Shown here: positions 11,108 through 23,800 of the stretch, one piece after another
Layout of the letters: every line of letters begins with the position of its first letter
Position numbering within the stretch: the first letter of the stretch is position 1
Assembly (NCBI GenBank): GCA_905221605.1
Contig: CAJNDS010000420.1
Span: forward strand, 80,561-144,560
Source: Symbiodinium natans
Taxonomy: Eukaryota; Sar; Dinophyceae; Suessiales; Symbiodiniaceae
Direction of reading: 5' to 3'
Length of the DNA stretch: 64,000 bases
Made by a program: the position numbers and the translations under genes
Notes under the pieces: model-generated
What the model was told of the DNA's origin: nothing
Databases searched by the model: none
The model's input: only the letters and a program-made list of their open reading frames with translations

Positions 11108-13139
11108 CGGATACTGAAATTCGGAAGGGGGGAAGGAGATCCTGGTCTGCTTGTTCTAGATTCTAGACGCCTCTCGGCAGGAAGCTGAGGCGAATGATTA
11201 GAGGAGCGGGTCTTCAGGTTCTTCAGGGTTCGGGGGCTTGTTCGGATAGCTTTTGGTTCAGGATCCAGACCTCTTGCGCTTCTAAGCTCGTACATACGAG
11301 CGGCTTCTTGAGTACGCTTCGGATCGTTTCTTCTGATGATCTTTGCTTGGGGGCCTTACTTTAGGGTCGTTGCAGTTGGTGTTTGTAGTGTGGCAGCGAC
11401 GGACCAGTGCCTCAGCCTCTTGGAGTTTTGGGATTCTAGGTTAAGGTTGTTTTGCAGGGTGTCAAGTGACGTGAAGAGTTTGGGTTCGGGTTTGTGGAGA
11501 GCAGCATTGGTCACTGGCTTGGCAAGCATCAAGCCTATCAAGCTTGCCCGACGTTTCGAGAGCCACAGAAAATCGGCTGAGGCACTGGCGGTCTCTGTCG
11601 AATCGTCGACTCTGGACGCTGAAGCACTGTACAGCGGCGATGACCGACCAGGCACTTTTCGTCCGGGTTCGCGTCCGACAGCCGGATGCCGAGTTCCGGG
11701 CAAAGTTGACCAGCACCAATGACGGTGTGTCGGTTTCAGTTCTGAACCGAGCACGCTCGCCTTCGCCAACTGCAGCAGCGCGATGATTTTACATGCTTGA
11801 GTGCAAAAAAAGTACCCTTCGCATCATTTCGCATCTAGAGACTCGATGATGGGTGTTACAGCTCGAAGCAAGAGCATATCATTGGATACAAGCCTCCTGA
11901 CACACTCTATGGGGACAGCGAAGCGTGCTCAGCAATCTTGCTCGGTGGACGTTCAGACCATCAGACCACATTTTGGTTTATGCAGTTTGAGATACGTGAG
12001 CGAAACAGAAGCATAGCCGTGGGGAAAGCAGCTTGTAGCTGGCGCACAGCAGACTTTCAATGACCGACACAGATAGCATGGATACGCTTGCGTGACGAAA
12101 GACAGTTGCTTGTTGCGGACATTCGGTTGGCAAATGTTTAGAAATGCGGCGAACATGTCAAGTCAGTTCGTGGCTCGCGCTTTGACACGGCACCTACGGC
12201 GATCATAGCAGGAAAAGCTGCCTTACACAGATTGGCCGCTCACGATGGCGCTGAAGGGACGCAACATCAGTAGACAAGCTGAGCGCACATCCCATTGGGT
12301 ATCTAGAAACCGCCAGAACTCTTTCCTTCACTTCTGAAGGCGAGTTTCATTGAACGTTGCACGCTTAATTCATGGACTGACGCTTTGGTTCTGCAACCCT
12401 GGGGGTTGGGCAAGGCAAGGAGAGAGATGTCTCCCCATTGCCCGCACCGCGGGCCCTGGGCTGAAAAGCTCTGAAAAGCCCTAAATAATTTTAAATAAGC
12501 CGAAGCCCAGAAAACCCGAAAGTCGCACTGCTGGGCACTCCAGAGGTTCTTTGGAGACCGAGGAGGGTTATGGAACAATGAAAACCCAGCTGGCTTACGG
12601 TGCCACGCTTGTATTGCGGAAAAAACGATGAAAATCCAGCAGGCTTGCGGAAACATCGATTCCAGTAACAATGCAACCTTTTGAGGCAGGGTGCCTGGTC
12701 CCAACGAAAAGCGATATGGGCCCCACTCAGATGTAAAGCGATAACATGGCTTCCACGCCCTCTCACCACATGTTGTCAGTCACTCTTATGAATTCAACTC
12801 TTCACAATCATCATTGATTGGCTGCCTTCTGATTGCACTGGGAAGTCAACTATACAAGTCTCACATTTGCCAGTTCCATCGACACTCTTCTCCTGTGGCT
12901 TCTCGAGTTTTCGTTCCTGCCGTCCCCCACACGTGTCTTGCCTGAGAGTACCAAGACCCGGTCCACTCTCTTGGTGTTTCTGGCTCAAGCCTTTGCGTTC
13001 TGGTACAGTAGCACCTGGTGCTGCATTTGCCGTTCCCTTGTGTGAAGTGGAGAAATCCGACGCGCGTGGCTGCTCCTTGACTTGGTGTCATTGACACGTT
13101 CCCTCTGTTGCAAAGACACTGAAGCGATTCTGGCGCCAG

Positions 13140-16100
13140 CTGCTTGACAAATGCAACAGTGTCCGACCGGCCGGTGAAGGAGTTTCAGCGTGCAGCCATT
13201 GGCAGCCTAAGGACAGAGAAGCTCTCGTATGTTTTAAGGAACAAGGCAATGGTCTTCAGGAAGAGCTTGCAAGCAGCGCGTGGCGAGGCTTCAGGTGGCT
13301 AATGTGATGATGTTGTTGCATGACATCAATTTTGATCAAAGTTGCCCATTGTGTACCGCAGCTACCAACTGTCAGAGAGCGAACAGCATGTCCATACAGT
13401 GGTGAGCAGGACCTAAAGCTCTTTCCATTTGTATTTCTTCTTTTTCTAGATGATTTGTAACCGCGTTAACACCCCGTAGCACAGTTCATTCTTTGTGAGC
13501 ACTACGCAGAGCCTTAGCCACTTACATTTAGCACAGCCTTAAACCTATCATTGTTCTCCCATGTGCCTTCGGCATTGGCATGCCAAAACTGTCGCTCTCA
13601 CGGCTCATCCAACAAGTCGGCGTGCCCGAGCCGGAGCCGCGACTTTCCTGGCCAGATGAGGAGGTCAAGGAGGAGGTAGAAGAGCCGCAGGAGGAGGAGG
13701 AGGAGTTCAAAGAGGAGGCCAAGGAAGGGGACAGTGTCATGTTGTGCCTTGTTTCACGTCTTCTTTGTTGCTACACCCGCCGTTGCCACACACACACAAA
13801 TTCGTGCGGAGGAAGAGGTGAACATCACCCTGTCCGAACGGACGCGCAAGAACGATGATGGCTGCACTCCATACCCCAAGCGACCCCGGCTTGGTGGGCG
13901 GCTTGGTCAGGACAAGTGTATGTCCACAGCTCTAATCAAGATTCGTTGTTGAGGGAGCAACTCCAGACACTGTACTCAACTTAAATACCCTTTTTCTGGG
14001 AAGACTAGTTCCAGCGACCTCGCATAGCAGTGTCTTGAAGACGGAGCGGTACCAACAGGGCTCCATTTCAGAATTCTTGCAGGAAGTGGACTCCGCCAAA
14101 GTGGAAACGGAAGCGGAGACGGAAGTGGAGGTCCAGAACGAGCTCACCGACCCGCTGCTGGAAGCTGAAGTCGAAGACCAAATGGAGACTCGTGTTCTCA
14201 AACTGCGGGCTTGTTTTTGCGGGCATCATTTTTTCTACCCACCCTCGGTGTGGGGTTGTTAGATTTTGAACTGTTCTTTTCGCCCGGTCTGCTCCTCGCC
14301 CATCACCCCAAAGTATCCCCAGGGAGTCCCTGAAGTGCCCAACCAGAGTATTTTCAAGAGTCCCTGGAGGGCATAACCCCAAATATTTTCGGAGAGGCCC
14401 CTGAGTGCCCCAGAGAATCACCAGAGAGTCCCTGGAGTGCCCAACCCCAGTGTGAGCCCGCAAATTCCTTACCTGCAGGATGGGGATGTTCGAAGATAAA
14501 AATGGTCTTGTTTGAGGGGTGGTGGGTGGGTGGGACTCTGCACGGCTGCTTGGCTTAGCGGCTTTCAGGAAGGAAGGAAGGAAGGAAGGCACGCATCATG
14601 ATTGGAGACCGGCGAAACCAAAACCAAGTCAAGCTACCAAGCCCCAAACCTTTCACGAAGATGTTTTGGGAAGGGCAAGCTTGGCCAACCCTGAACGCTA
14701 AAAAGAGAGGTACTGACAGTGGTGGGCCCTAAGGGTTTTGGGGTTTGTTAGGATTTAGGGTTAACCTTAAGCAATAAAAACCTGTGCTGGGAGCTCCCGG
14801 CTAAGCCAGCCCCCACCACGAAGCTCTGGTTCCTCTTGCATTCCGCAGAGCGTCAGAGGTCAGATGACATTCCCGGGAGTTATCTGAAGTGATGCTGCGA
14901 AAAGCCGGGGGTTTTGTCACATGTTCCTGTATACTGTATTCTTTCAGGCGAGGGTCACGAGTCTAGTCAAGTTGCTTTCTCGATCTCCAGGAAGTTGAGG
15001 CGAGCTACTCAACTTCCAGCTTCTATTGGTAACACCAAGTCGCGAAAGCTATCTCCTTCAGAGCTTGTGGAAGCTTTTGTTTACAGCCTTAGTTGTCGAT
15101 ATTCGCAATGATTTAAGGAGTCGCGCCCCCCCCCCCGCCCCCCCCGGGTCAGTCACGAGGTGACTGAGCCTACGGTGTGGTGGTTAATCGATAAGGACCC
15201 CCCTCCCCGCTTGGGCGTCCTTTGGAACAACGCGCTTTAACCTGGGCATGCTTCGTGGTGCTGCGCACATGCTTCAGGAGCTCTGCACTCCACCAGAGCG
15301 AGAGACGGCTCGCAGCGATGCTTCTCCACCAGGGGTGTGCCAGAAAGATCCTGCGCCCCCTCGCTTCGCCTATCCTGTGGCCAGGCCTGACGAGGACCAG
15401 TTCCGTATGCGCAGCTGTATGCCCGTTTGCAAGTCTCACTTTACACTCGTGCCGGGGTCCGACGTTTGACATCAAGCACTACAGCCGCGAAGCACAGATG
15501 AATGAATGGACCGCCACGGGTCTCAGTATTTTCATGAATCCTGTCTTGCTTCTTGTACCAGGACACTCGCATCGAGCATTACGATATGGAGCATGCCGAA
15601 CGTGAGGAGGAAACAGGGTGACATGTCAAGAGTGAGCTTTTCGGACCTACTCTGCTGCTGTTGGATCGCATCACCCTGTTGGAGGCGCGCGACCCATCTG
15701 CTGCAGAAACAGTTGATGTTCCAAGCAAGAACCGGGAGGCCCACACGCGACTGCCAGCGAATGATGCCGGTACGTCCCCGTGCGCTTTCATGCTTGTGCC
15801 ATGCTGGTTTCCAAGCTGTCAGTGTGAACTTGAGCCTTTGAGGCGCGGCGTCAGTCGAAGATTGAAGAGCTCGAGAGCCAGGGCATCCTTCGCCGCATTG
15901 ATTTCGCGAAGATTGCGCAATCCTTGGTGCGTGAAGGCAAGGCGGGATGGAGTTACGACTACAAGACGAGCTCGGTGGAAAACGTCAGAAGGTTCTTTGA
16001 GCGGTACACCATGGGCAAGAACCGCGAAGCCTACAGATTTACCATAGAAGACAGCCGTACAGCAAGGCCCTTCCTTGCTCGGCTCTTGACCTGCCTTAAG

Positions 16101-16382
16101 GCGGAGCCTTTCCATGGGATGCCCCAGCTGACATGGGATGCAGCGAAGGAGAGCGCTGCCAGAGCCTTTTTCCAAGACGTTTACGTACTGGAGTTGATCC
16201 CCCAGATGTCGCCGACACTGGCAGACATGCGGAAGAAGGTGCATCTCTACAGCGTGGAGAAACGCCATTGCCGTGAGCATGGCATCGGTGACGGCGATGT
16301 GCTTAAGGACCGTGTAAACCGAGTTATTCTGGAGTTACATGAGATGGGCTACCGAGATGAGATTGTGGATGGCATAGTCTAG
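13140..16382 (+). CDS. Multi-exon gene of unknown function
   Basis: I do not recognise the protein. The strongest part is the last exon, about 15843 to TAG 16380-16382: about 175 continuous helical, charged codons from RQSKIEELESQGILRR through RRFFERYTMGKN to the end YRDEIVDGIV. Likely upstream exons on the same strand, each in its own frame, are about 15640-15770 (DRITLLEARDPSAAE), about 15475-15600 (FDIKHYSREAQMNEW, then DTRIEHYDMEHAEREEE), about 15250-15470 (FAYPVARPDEDQFRMRS), about 14010-14208 (SISEFLQEVDSAKVE, then Glu-rich), about 13790-13918 and about 13571-13738 (a strongly acidic Glu run). A helical piece at about 13150-13299 (VKEFQRAAIGSLRTEKLSY) may be earlier. Splice sites were not fixed, and two genes could be mixed. 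The exon-like quality of 15843-16382 is good; the grouping is inference. Confidence 0.6.
14290..14460. repeat. Imperfect tandem repeat, unit about 50-60 bp
   Basis: Three degenerate copies of a unit containing GAGTCCCTGGAGTGCCCAAC. It lies between the proposed exons of the unknown gene, so it is probably intronic. Confidence 0.55.
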
Positions 16383-18153
16383 CAGCGACAGAACTCTTTG
16401 ATGTGTGACACCGCTTATAGGTGCCAAGGATTGAGCCGACAGGGCGGCAAGCATTTCGGGGACACAGACGGTTCAAGAAGCGGCTCAACAGCAAGACAAA
16501 ATTGAAGAGAAGCGTGCTTCTTGCTTTTAGTATCGGTTCAAGGTACTTGGTAAGGTAGTTGCAAAATCATGGATGCGTGCCATACCGGCTCCCGCACCCC
16601 GAACCCCTCCGCGACGTAACAAAACCAAACCAAAGCCGAGCAATGTTGAGGGGTGCTGCGCACGACGGCATGTGAGAATCACACGTCATTCTTTCAGGGT
16701 GCCGCGCACGACGGCACTTCTGCAGTGTGGAGCACAGGGTTTTTTCCCAAACGAGGTTTTCCCTGTGCCCCCACGGCAGTAGCACGTTGAGACTTCTGTT
16801 GTTCAAGCTGCCAGCAATGTTCACGATTGCATCAGGCATCAGCCAAATCCCAGCCAACCCAACCAAGCCCTGACTTTTATTAACATATCCCTCTCGCTTC
16901 ACAAGCAAGATATCTGAACCCAACAGCACTTGGGAAAGAGGGGGGGGGGTGGGCTGAGTCCACCCAAACTCGCCTCACTATATGACAAATCCGAACCCAG
17001 GCCAAGCCCAAGCCAAACCAGTTCTTTGCAGGCCGTGCTCGATTGCATAATCATCAGGTTTTTGCTTGGGTTCGTCTTCAACGACAACGCTACCCTGAAA
17101 CCTCACACACAACTCAAAGACAAACCTAATTATAATGTGGCAGAATGTGCCCTATGTAGTTGATTTTCTTTGAATTGCGACATGTGCTTTGAAGCCTAGT
17201 GTGTACATTCTTAAGCCCGGCGCTTGTACACATGTGGCAGCCCACGGCAGCCCTCTTTCTGCTTGCAGCACCCGACATACCCCGCGCCCTCTTTGTGAAT
17301 CTTCTGGCTCCGCCATGCGCGTGGCCCAGATGTTCTTAACCCTGCCACCGCCTTCCTGGCACCAGACATACTCACGTTTCCAAAACCGACTCAGGCCACG
17401 TGCAGCGCAAGTGCCCATCCGCAGCTCCCAGGACAGCTGGAGTCAGGAACTGTTCCCCATGCTTGCGACAACTTGACATGGGTTTCTCACGCTTCACAAT
17501 GCTGAGGAGCTTCCTTTCAGCCCAGGCAGGGTGCCGCTTAGCCGAAGTTGGCGTAAGACGATGTTGAATCGTGGAGGGTTGATGATCTATACCTATATAT
17601 CGACCTTGTAGGGTGACGGAGTCAGAGCGCGCGGGGTCAAAAAGGGTGATGGAGCTTGAGAGAGACGGGCAGCGGTGACGCCTGCTGCCCGGAATTGGGG
17701 CCGGCTGGTTTGTCCTACCATATATCAAGGAGCTTTACATGTGCTGCCCCGTTCTGTTAGAGGGCATGGTTCTCCAGGGAAACTGCTGAGGAGTGCCATC
17801 TAAGCTAAACTTAAAGGTTGGGAGTAGAGGGGAGTACAAGGAGGAACCCCCTAGTTATAAGTAGAGTTATAAGAGCCCTGAGTTGGGTTATAAGGATCCT
17901 AACTTGGGCTATAAGTCCCTTAAGTATAGTTACTATAGTAAGGGGGAGGCCCAGTCAATCCCAGTCAGTCGGAAGCTGCTCGCCATACATAGCTCAGAGT
18001 GTTCTTGGGAAATTCGCCGGGTCAGTGATTCTGGACATGTCGGGATGTCACCTGCACCTATATCTTCTAAATCCAGCAGACTATGCAGCGCAGGGGCATG
18101 GTTCTGGCACGCGGGAATTAAGTTAGACAAACCCGAGACCCAGGCGGTGGGCT

Positions 18154-18199
<46 letters not shown>

Positions 18200-18598
18200 A
18201 CAACGCATACCCGTAAACCATCACGGGCTCAAAGCAAAACGTGCACAGATGAAGGAGTGTGCTCGCATCGCCAGGAAGGGTGCTTTTGTAGCGACGCAGG
18301 ATGTACTGAGGGCAGCGCCTCAGTTTGCGAGGCCATTGGAGGCCATTGGATTTGGACTCACAGGTGACTGCGCTAGCCGCCAGAAGAACCACGTAGTTGG
18401 CCCGATCCAGAAAACAAAAAAAAAGGGAACAATCAGGCGCGAAACTGTACAAAAACCCATGATCTTACAATCTGCGGGCACCGCGTTTATGAGCACCTGA
18501 AATTTCCTAAGATGGTAGTATACCATGGTATAAGATGGTATGGCACAGCCGATTTATACTGGGGCTTGGATCCTCAACAATTGCTCTAGACGGTGACG
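16383..18598. other. No gene seen; repeat-rich spacer
   Basis: Nothing gene-like was found. It contains a short G run near 16940, repeated GTTATAAG motifs at about 17855-17935, and the 41-base G run listed separately. Confidence 0.5.
18156..18196. repeat. G homopolymer, 41 bases
   Basis: A run of 41 uninterrupted G between GGGCTGA and CAGACAACG. Its length in an assembly may be inexact. Confidence 0.93.
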
Positions 18599-18607
18599 CC
18601 ATCTTGA
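18599..18607. repeat. Putative target-site duplication, left (CCATCTTGA)
   Basis: A 9-bp sequence repeated exactly at 18893-18901, immediately outside the inverted arms. Confidence 0.65.
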
Positions 18608-18892
18608 GGCTGATGGTTCTTTTTTCGTGTTTTTTCTGGGTGTTTTTTCGTATTTTGTATGGTTTCAGGTGAACCCTAAACCCTAAACCCTAAGCCCTAA
18701 ACCCTAAACCCTAAACCCTAAACCCTAAACCCTAAAAACCCTAAAAACCCTAAAAACCCTAAAAACCCTAAAAACCCTAAAAACCCTAAACCCTAACCCT
18801 AAACCCTAAACCCTAAACCCTAGACCCTAGACCCAAGACCATGAAAATACGAAAAAAAGCCCAGAAAAAACACGAAAAAAAAACCTGGACCC
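18608..18892. mobile_element. MITE-like inverted-repeat element with a telomeric-repeat core
   Basis: The two arms are inverted copies. The left arm (18608-18665) has TTTTTTCGTGTTTTTTCTGG and then GTTTTTTCGTATTTT; the right arm (about 18838-18892) has the reverse complement, with small differences. Between them lie CCCTAAA-type repeats. The whole is bracketed by a perfect 9-bp direct repeat, CCATCTTGA, at 18599-18607 and 18893-18901. Inverted arms plus a flanking duplication fit a non-autonomous DNA transposon. No transposase is encoded. The alternative is repair of a break with telomeric DNA, but that would not explain the inverted arms. Confidence 0.7.
18672..18834. repeat. Interstitial telomeric repeat, (CCCTAAA)n with CCCTAAAAA variants
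   Basis: About 22 units. The outer blocks are CCCTAAA and the middle block is about six units of CCCTAAAAA, with terminal CCCTAGA variants. TTTAGGG is the telomere repeat of plants and also of dinoflagellates. It is internal here, inside the inverted-repeat element. Confidence 0.95.
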
Positions 18893-18901
18893 CCATCTTG
18901 A
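18893..18901. repeat. Putative target-site duplication, right (CCATCTTGA)
   Basis: Exact copy of 18599-18607 at the other border of the element. Confidence 0.65.
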
Positions 18902-20811
18902 CCTAAGGATGCGTGTCCCCTATCTCCCAGGACGGGTGCCGCTCGGTCGAAGCACGGCTTCATGTCAAAGCATGGCTTCATGCTCACAACGGTTTGTTCT
19001 TCTGAGGTTCCACTCTTTGGCAAAGAAGACTGCACCCAACGTCCATCTTGCGAAGTCGAAGCCGGAGATCGATCTCGAGGACTTGGTGCTTGCAATTGCA
19101 CGAAGTTTTGAGAACTCCGTGTCTTTGAGCTAGCTCCACAGACCCTGAGGACTGTGCTGCGGAGGTCCCAACCATCGCACCCATGCAGGGAGGCACGCCA
19201 GGCCTGGACATTTGAAACGGAGGTGCTTCTGCGGCACAACCATGTTGGCGTAGAGGAGCTGCCTTCATGGTTCAACCCTTCAATTGCATGATCAGGCCTA
19301 TCTCCCTTTGGAACGAATGCTCACATGATCTGCAAGCACGCGGCAACCAGCGCAGTCCTAGGCAAAGGAAGAGGCAGGGTAGTGGCGGGGTCAAGCTAAG
19401 TGCATGGGAGTATGTAGTATAAGCCACATTGCTTTTGGCTTGCGTGCTCATGTCAGAGTGCAAATTAAATTTCCCTTATGCAAACCCACGGAGGGGAGGC
19501 GACTAAACAACTTCCCCAAATACCAGGGATAACTTTGTGCGAGAACGGTCGACAAAGAAGCTGTCAGAGTGTGGCCTGATGATGACGACGATTTCTGCCC
19601 TACCCTCAGGATGGTGGGCATGGTGGTGGTACGCTTGCATCGATGAAGATGATGATGGTTGTGATGACGATGTCGTTGTTGTTCATGATGCTGCTGGTGA
19701 TGCTGAGTCTGATGTCGAAAAACGCTGCTTTGTTTTTGATGACACGAGGATGCCGTGGACGGTCTTTTAAGTTTGTTTTGCTTTCGCCGAGGAAGATGAG
19801 GATGAGGTGGTGATGACAATTTGATGATGCTGCTGCTGCAGCGGCGGCTGATGCTGATGATGGTAGTGCTTGATGGAGCTCCTGCTGTTGATCCTGCGCA
19901 TGATTGCAGAGACCATCGTAGCTTTCGTTGGCCTGGCCCTGCCTCTGAAGTAAGATTGGTTGACAGCAATGACGATGATGGTAGCTTCCCACTCAACATG
20001 TCCATATATGTCCATACAAGTTGGCAGTCAAATGAGGAAGAGGGACCCCGCAGTTTCAAAGCACCAAAGTGCCAGCTAGAGCATTCACACCAGAATCGTG
20101 GATGTGGCTTGTGCTGCGTAGGCCGCCTGCCGGTCATCCTCGGCAATTTCAGTGGTGAATCCTCCTCAGGCTCAGGTCGTGTTCTGTCCTCAGAAAGAGT
20201 TTGTTGTGGTGGGTCAATCCGTGTTTGGAAGCGGTGCAAGCATCTGAGTACCCATGATGATGCACACCCAGGGTGGTGGGGTGGCTCCTTCGAAATCACA
20301 GACGTACACGGAGCGTCGCTTGCATGGGATGCCATTGTCAGCATAAGGCAGAAGGCTTCACGGATTTTCGCTAACCACCGTTTCGTTGGTACACTAGCAC
20401 TGCAACCTCGGTTTGGCCCTGGAATACGCGACGCTTCGGCACAGTAGCGTCTAAGCAAGGGACAGGCAAGTACGCAGGTACCTGGCGTTGGCCTGCCAGA
20501 TAACAAGCCGTACAAACGTACAAACAACTAAACGTCTTATCGGGAGCGTCGTTGGATAGGGAGGAGGTTGAACGTCATACCGCGGTGGCATGAAGGCGCG
20601 CTACGGTCAACAGCATCAAAGCATCAGGACATATAGTTCACGAATTCACACAATCATGCATGCGTTGTCACATCGTATGGAAAGAAATTCAAAGCGAAGG
20701 CCTGTCCCAGCGACAGTTGGAAGGTGAGGTTTCAGGGATACAAAGTCACAACAAGTCACGCAGTAAGAGGCACTGTTTGTGCCGATTTAAAATTGCACAT
20801 GTGGTCCAGAG
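18902..20811. other. No confident gene; GAT-rich stretch and long overlapping frames
   Basis: A GAT/TGA-rich imperfect trinucleotide region spans about 19570-19990. A 359-codon minus-strand frame (19448-20527) and a 208-codon plus-strand frame (19821-20447) overlap it. Their products are runs of Ser/His/Ile or Asp/Met over the repeat and nondescript elsewhere, with no domain. I do not call either a gene. A helical plus-strand piece near 19030-19130 (PEIDLEDLVLAIARSFE) could be a stray exon. Confidence 0.4.
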
Positions 20812-23800
20812 CAGGAAGCTGCATCCGCCAAAGAGGAGGCCAGACTTGCCACTGCAGAGAAAGCCCGGAAACCTCAGCGTTCAACGCTAAGGATGTTGAT
20901 GTTGTGGGGACGGCTGATGATGGTGGGGCCAGGATGCTGAATGCTGGGGTGCTCTCAAGCTTCTTGGAGCACCCCAGCGCCAGCAGGTCAAGAAGAATGC
21001 TAAGGATGGTGATGCTGTGGGGGCGGAGGATGATGGTGGGGCCGGACAATGCTAAGCTTCTTTGCGGGAGCGTCCGAAGGCTCACTACGCGCGCGAGCTG
21101 AGCGACGTCAAGCTTAAGCTGGAGCAGGCCTTGAGAGGCACTTTTTGTGCCAAGTTAACTTGCACATGCGGAGTGCATGTGGAAGGACACTTCCAGAGTC
21201 CGTTCGGGGCATAGACCTGAGCTTCACATGTTGGTTCAGGCGCAAAAGGAAGCCGCAGCGGCCAAAGAGGAGGCCAGACTTGCCACTGCGGAGAAGGCCC
21301 GGAAAGCTTCCCACACAACTTTGTATCTGAAGCTTCTGTGCGCCGGTCAATGTTTTTCAGCGCTTAGGATGTTGATGCTATGGGGACGGTGGATGATGGT
21401 GGGGCCGGGATGCTGAACACTGGGGTGCCCTCAAGCTTCTTGGAGCACCCCAGCACCAGCAGGAAGGATGACGAGGGCCAGGATGCTGCATGCTGGGGCA
21501 CCCTCAAGCTTCTTGGAGCGCCCCAGCACCGGCAGGTCAGGAAGAATGCTAGGGCAGTTGATGCTGTGGGGACGGTTCATGAAAGTTGGGCCGGGATGCT
21601 GAATGCTGGGGTGCTCTCAAGCTTGGAGCATCCCAGCACCAGCAGGTCAAGAAGAATGCTAAGGATGGTGATGCTGTGGGGACGGCGGATGATGGTTGGG
21701 CCAGGATGCTGAATGCTGGGGTGCTCTCAAGCTTCTTGGAGCACCCCAGCACCAGCAGGTCAAGAAGTTCTCAATGCTAAGGCTGTTGCTGCTGTGGGGG
21801 CGGAGGATGATGGTGGGGCCGGACAATGCTAAGCTTCTTTGCGGGAGCGTCCGAAGGCTCACTACGCGCGCGAGCTGAGCGACGTCAAGCTTAAGCTGGA
21901 GCAGGCCTTGAGAGGCACTTTTTGTGCCAAGTTAACTTGCACATGCGGAGTGCATGTGGAAGGACACTTCCAGAGTCCGTTCGGGGCATAGACCTGAGCT
22001 TCACATGTTGGTTCAGGCGCAAAAGGAAGCCGCAGCGGCCAAAGAGGAGGCCAGACTTGCCACTGCGGAGAAGGCCCGGAAAGCTTCCCACACAACTTTG
22101 TATCTGAAGCTTCTGTGCGCCGGTCAATGTTTTTCAGCGCTTAGGATGTTGATGCTATGGGGACGGTGGATGATGGTGGGGCCGGGATGCTGAACACTGG
22201 GGTGCCCTCAAGCTTCTTGGAGCACCCCAGCACCAGCAGGAAGGATGACGAGGGCCAGGATGCTGCATGCTGGGGCACCCTCAAGCTTCTTGGAGCGCCC
22301 CAGCACCGGCAGGTCAGGAAGAATGCTAGGGCAGTTGATGCTGTGGGGACGGTTCATGAAAGTTGGGCCGGGATGCTGAATGCTGGGGTGCTCTCAAGCT
22401 TCTTGGAGCATCCCAGCACCAGCAGGTCAGAAGAATGCTAAGGATGGTGATGCTGTGGGGATGCTGAATGCTGGGGTGCTCTCAAGCTTCTTGGAGCACC
22501 CCAGCGCCAGCAGGTCAAGAAGAATGCTAAGGATGGTGATGCTGTGGGGACGGCGGATGATGGTTGGGCCAGGATGCTGAATGCTGGGGTGCTCTCAAGC
22601 TTCTTGGAGCACCCCAGCACCAGCAGGTCAAGAAGTTCTCAATGCTAAGGCTGTTGCTGCTGTGGGGGCGGAGGATGATGGTGGGGCCGGACAATGCTAA
22701 GCTTCTTTGCGGGAGCGTCCGAAGGCTCACTACGCGCGCGAGCTGAGCGACGTCAAGCTTAAGCTGGAGCAGGCCTTGAGAGGCACTTTTTGTGCCAAGT
22801 TAACTTGCACATGCGGAGTGCATGTGGAAGGACACTTCCAGAGTCCGTTCGGGGCATAGACCTGAGCTTCACATGTTGGTTCAGGCGCAAAAGGAAGCCG
22901 CAGCGGCCAAAGAGGAGGCCAGACTTGCCACTGCGGAGAAGGCCCGGAAAGCTTCCCACACAACTTTGTATCTGAAGCTTCTGTGCGCCGGTCAATGTTT
23001 TTCAGCGCTTAGGATGTTGATGCTATGGGGACGGTGGATGATGGTGGGGCCGGGATGCTGAACACTGGGGTGCCCTCAAGCTTCTTGGAGCACCCCAGCA
23101 CCAGCAGGAAGGATGACGAGGGCCAGGATGCTGCATGCTGGGGCACCCTCAAGCTTCTTGGAGCGCCCCAGCACCGGCAGGTCAGGAAGAATGCTAGGGC
23201 AGTTGATGCTGTGGGGACGGTTCATGAAAGTTGGGCCGGGATGCTGAATGCTGGGGTGCTCTCAAGCTTCTTGGAGCATCCCAGCACCAGCAGGTCAAGA
23301 AGAATGCTAAGGATGGTGATGCTGTGGGGATGCTGAATGCTGGGGTGCTCTCAAGCTTCTTGGAGCACCCCAGCGCCAGCAGGTCAAGAAGAATGCTAAG
23401 GATGGTGATGCTGTGGGGACGGCGGATGATGGTTGGGCCAGGATGCTGAATGCTGGGGTGCTCTCAAGCTTCTTGGAGCACCCCAGCACCAGCAGGTCAA
23501 GAAGTTCTCAATGCTAAGGCTGTTGCTGCTGTGGGGGCGGAGGATGATGGTGGGGCCGGACAATGCTAAGCTTCTTTGCGGGAGCGTCCGAAGGCTCACT
23601 ACGCGCGCGAGCTGAGCGACGTCAAGCTTAAGCTGGAGCAGGCCTTGAGAGGCACTTTTTGTGCCAAGTTAACTTGCACATGCGGAGTGCATGTGGAAGG
23701 ACACTTCCAGAGTCCGTTCGGGGCATAGACCTGAGCTTCACATGTTGGTTTAGGCGCAAAAGGAAGCCGCAGCGGCCAAAGAGGAGGCCAGACTTGCCAC

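Larger units (their letters stand above)
8444..13139. other. Long non-coding stretch with homopolymer tracts
   Basis: No domain-like frame. Open frames of 321 and 253 codons around 10223-11188, on opposite strands, run through poly-C, poly-G and CCCCCTACTTTC-type repeats and look like composition artefacts. A short plus-strand frame at 11544-11786 is Arg-rich and unconvincing. Confidence 0.5.

Noticed and set aside
10223-11188. 321-codon plus-strand and 253-codon minus-strand frames
   Set aside because: They run through homopolymers and a C/T minisatellite and have Pro, Gly and Ser/Arg-rich translations without a domain.
18672-18834. True chromosome end
   Set aside because: The telomeric repeats are bounded on both sides by inverted arms and unique DNA, and their length is only about 160 bp.
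19448-20527. 359-codon minus-strand frame
   Set aside because: A large part is a GAT/ATC trinucleotide region, the opposite strand is open too, and the rest has no domain-like pattern. It might be worth a transcript check, but sequence alone does not support a gene.
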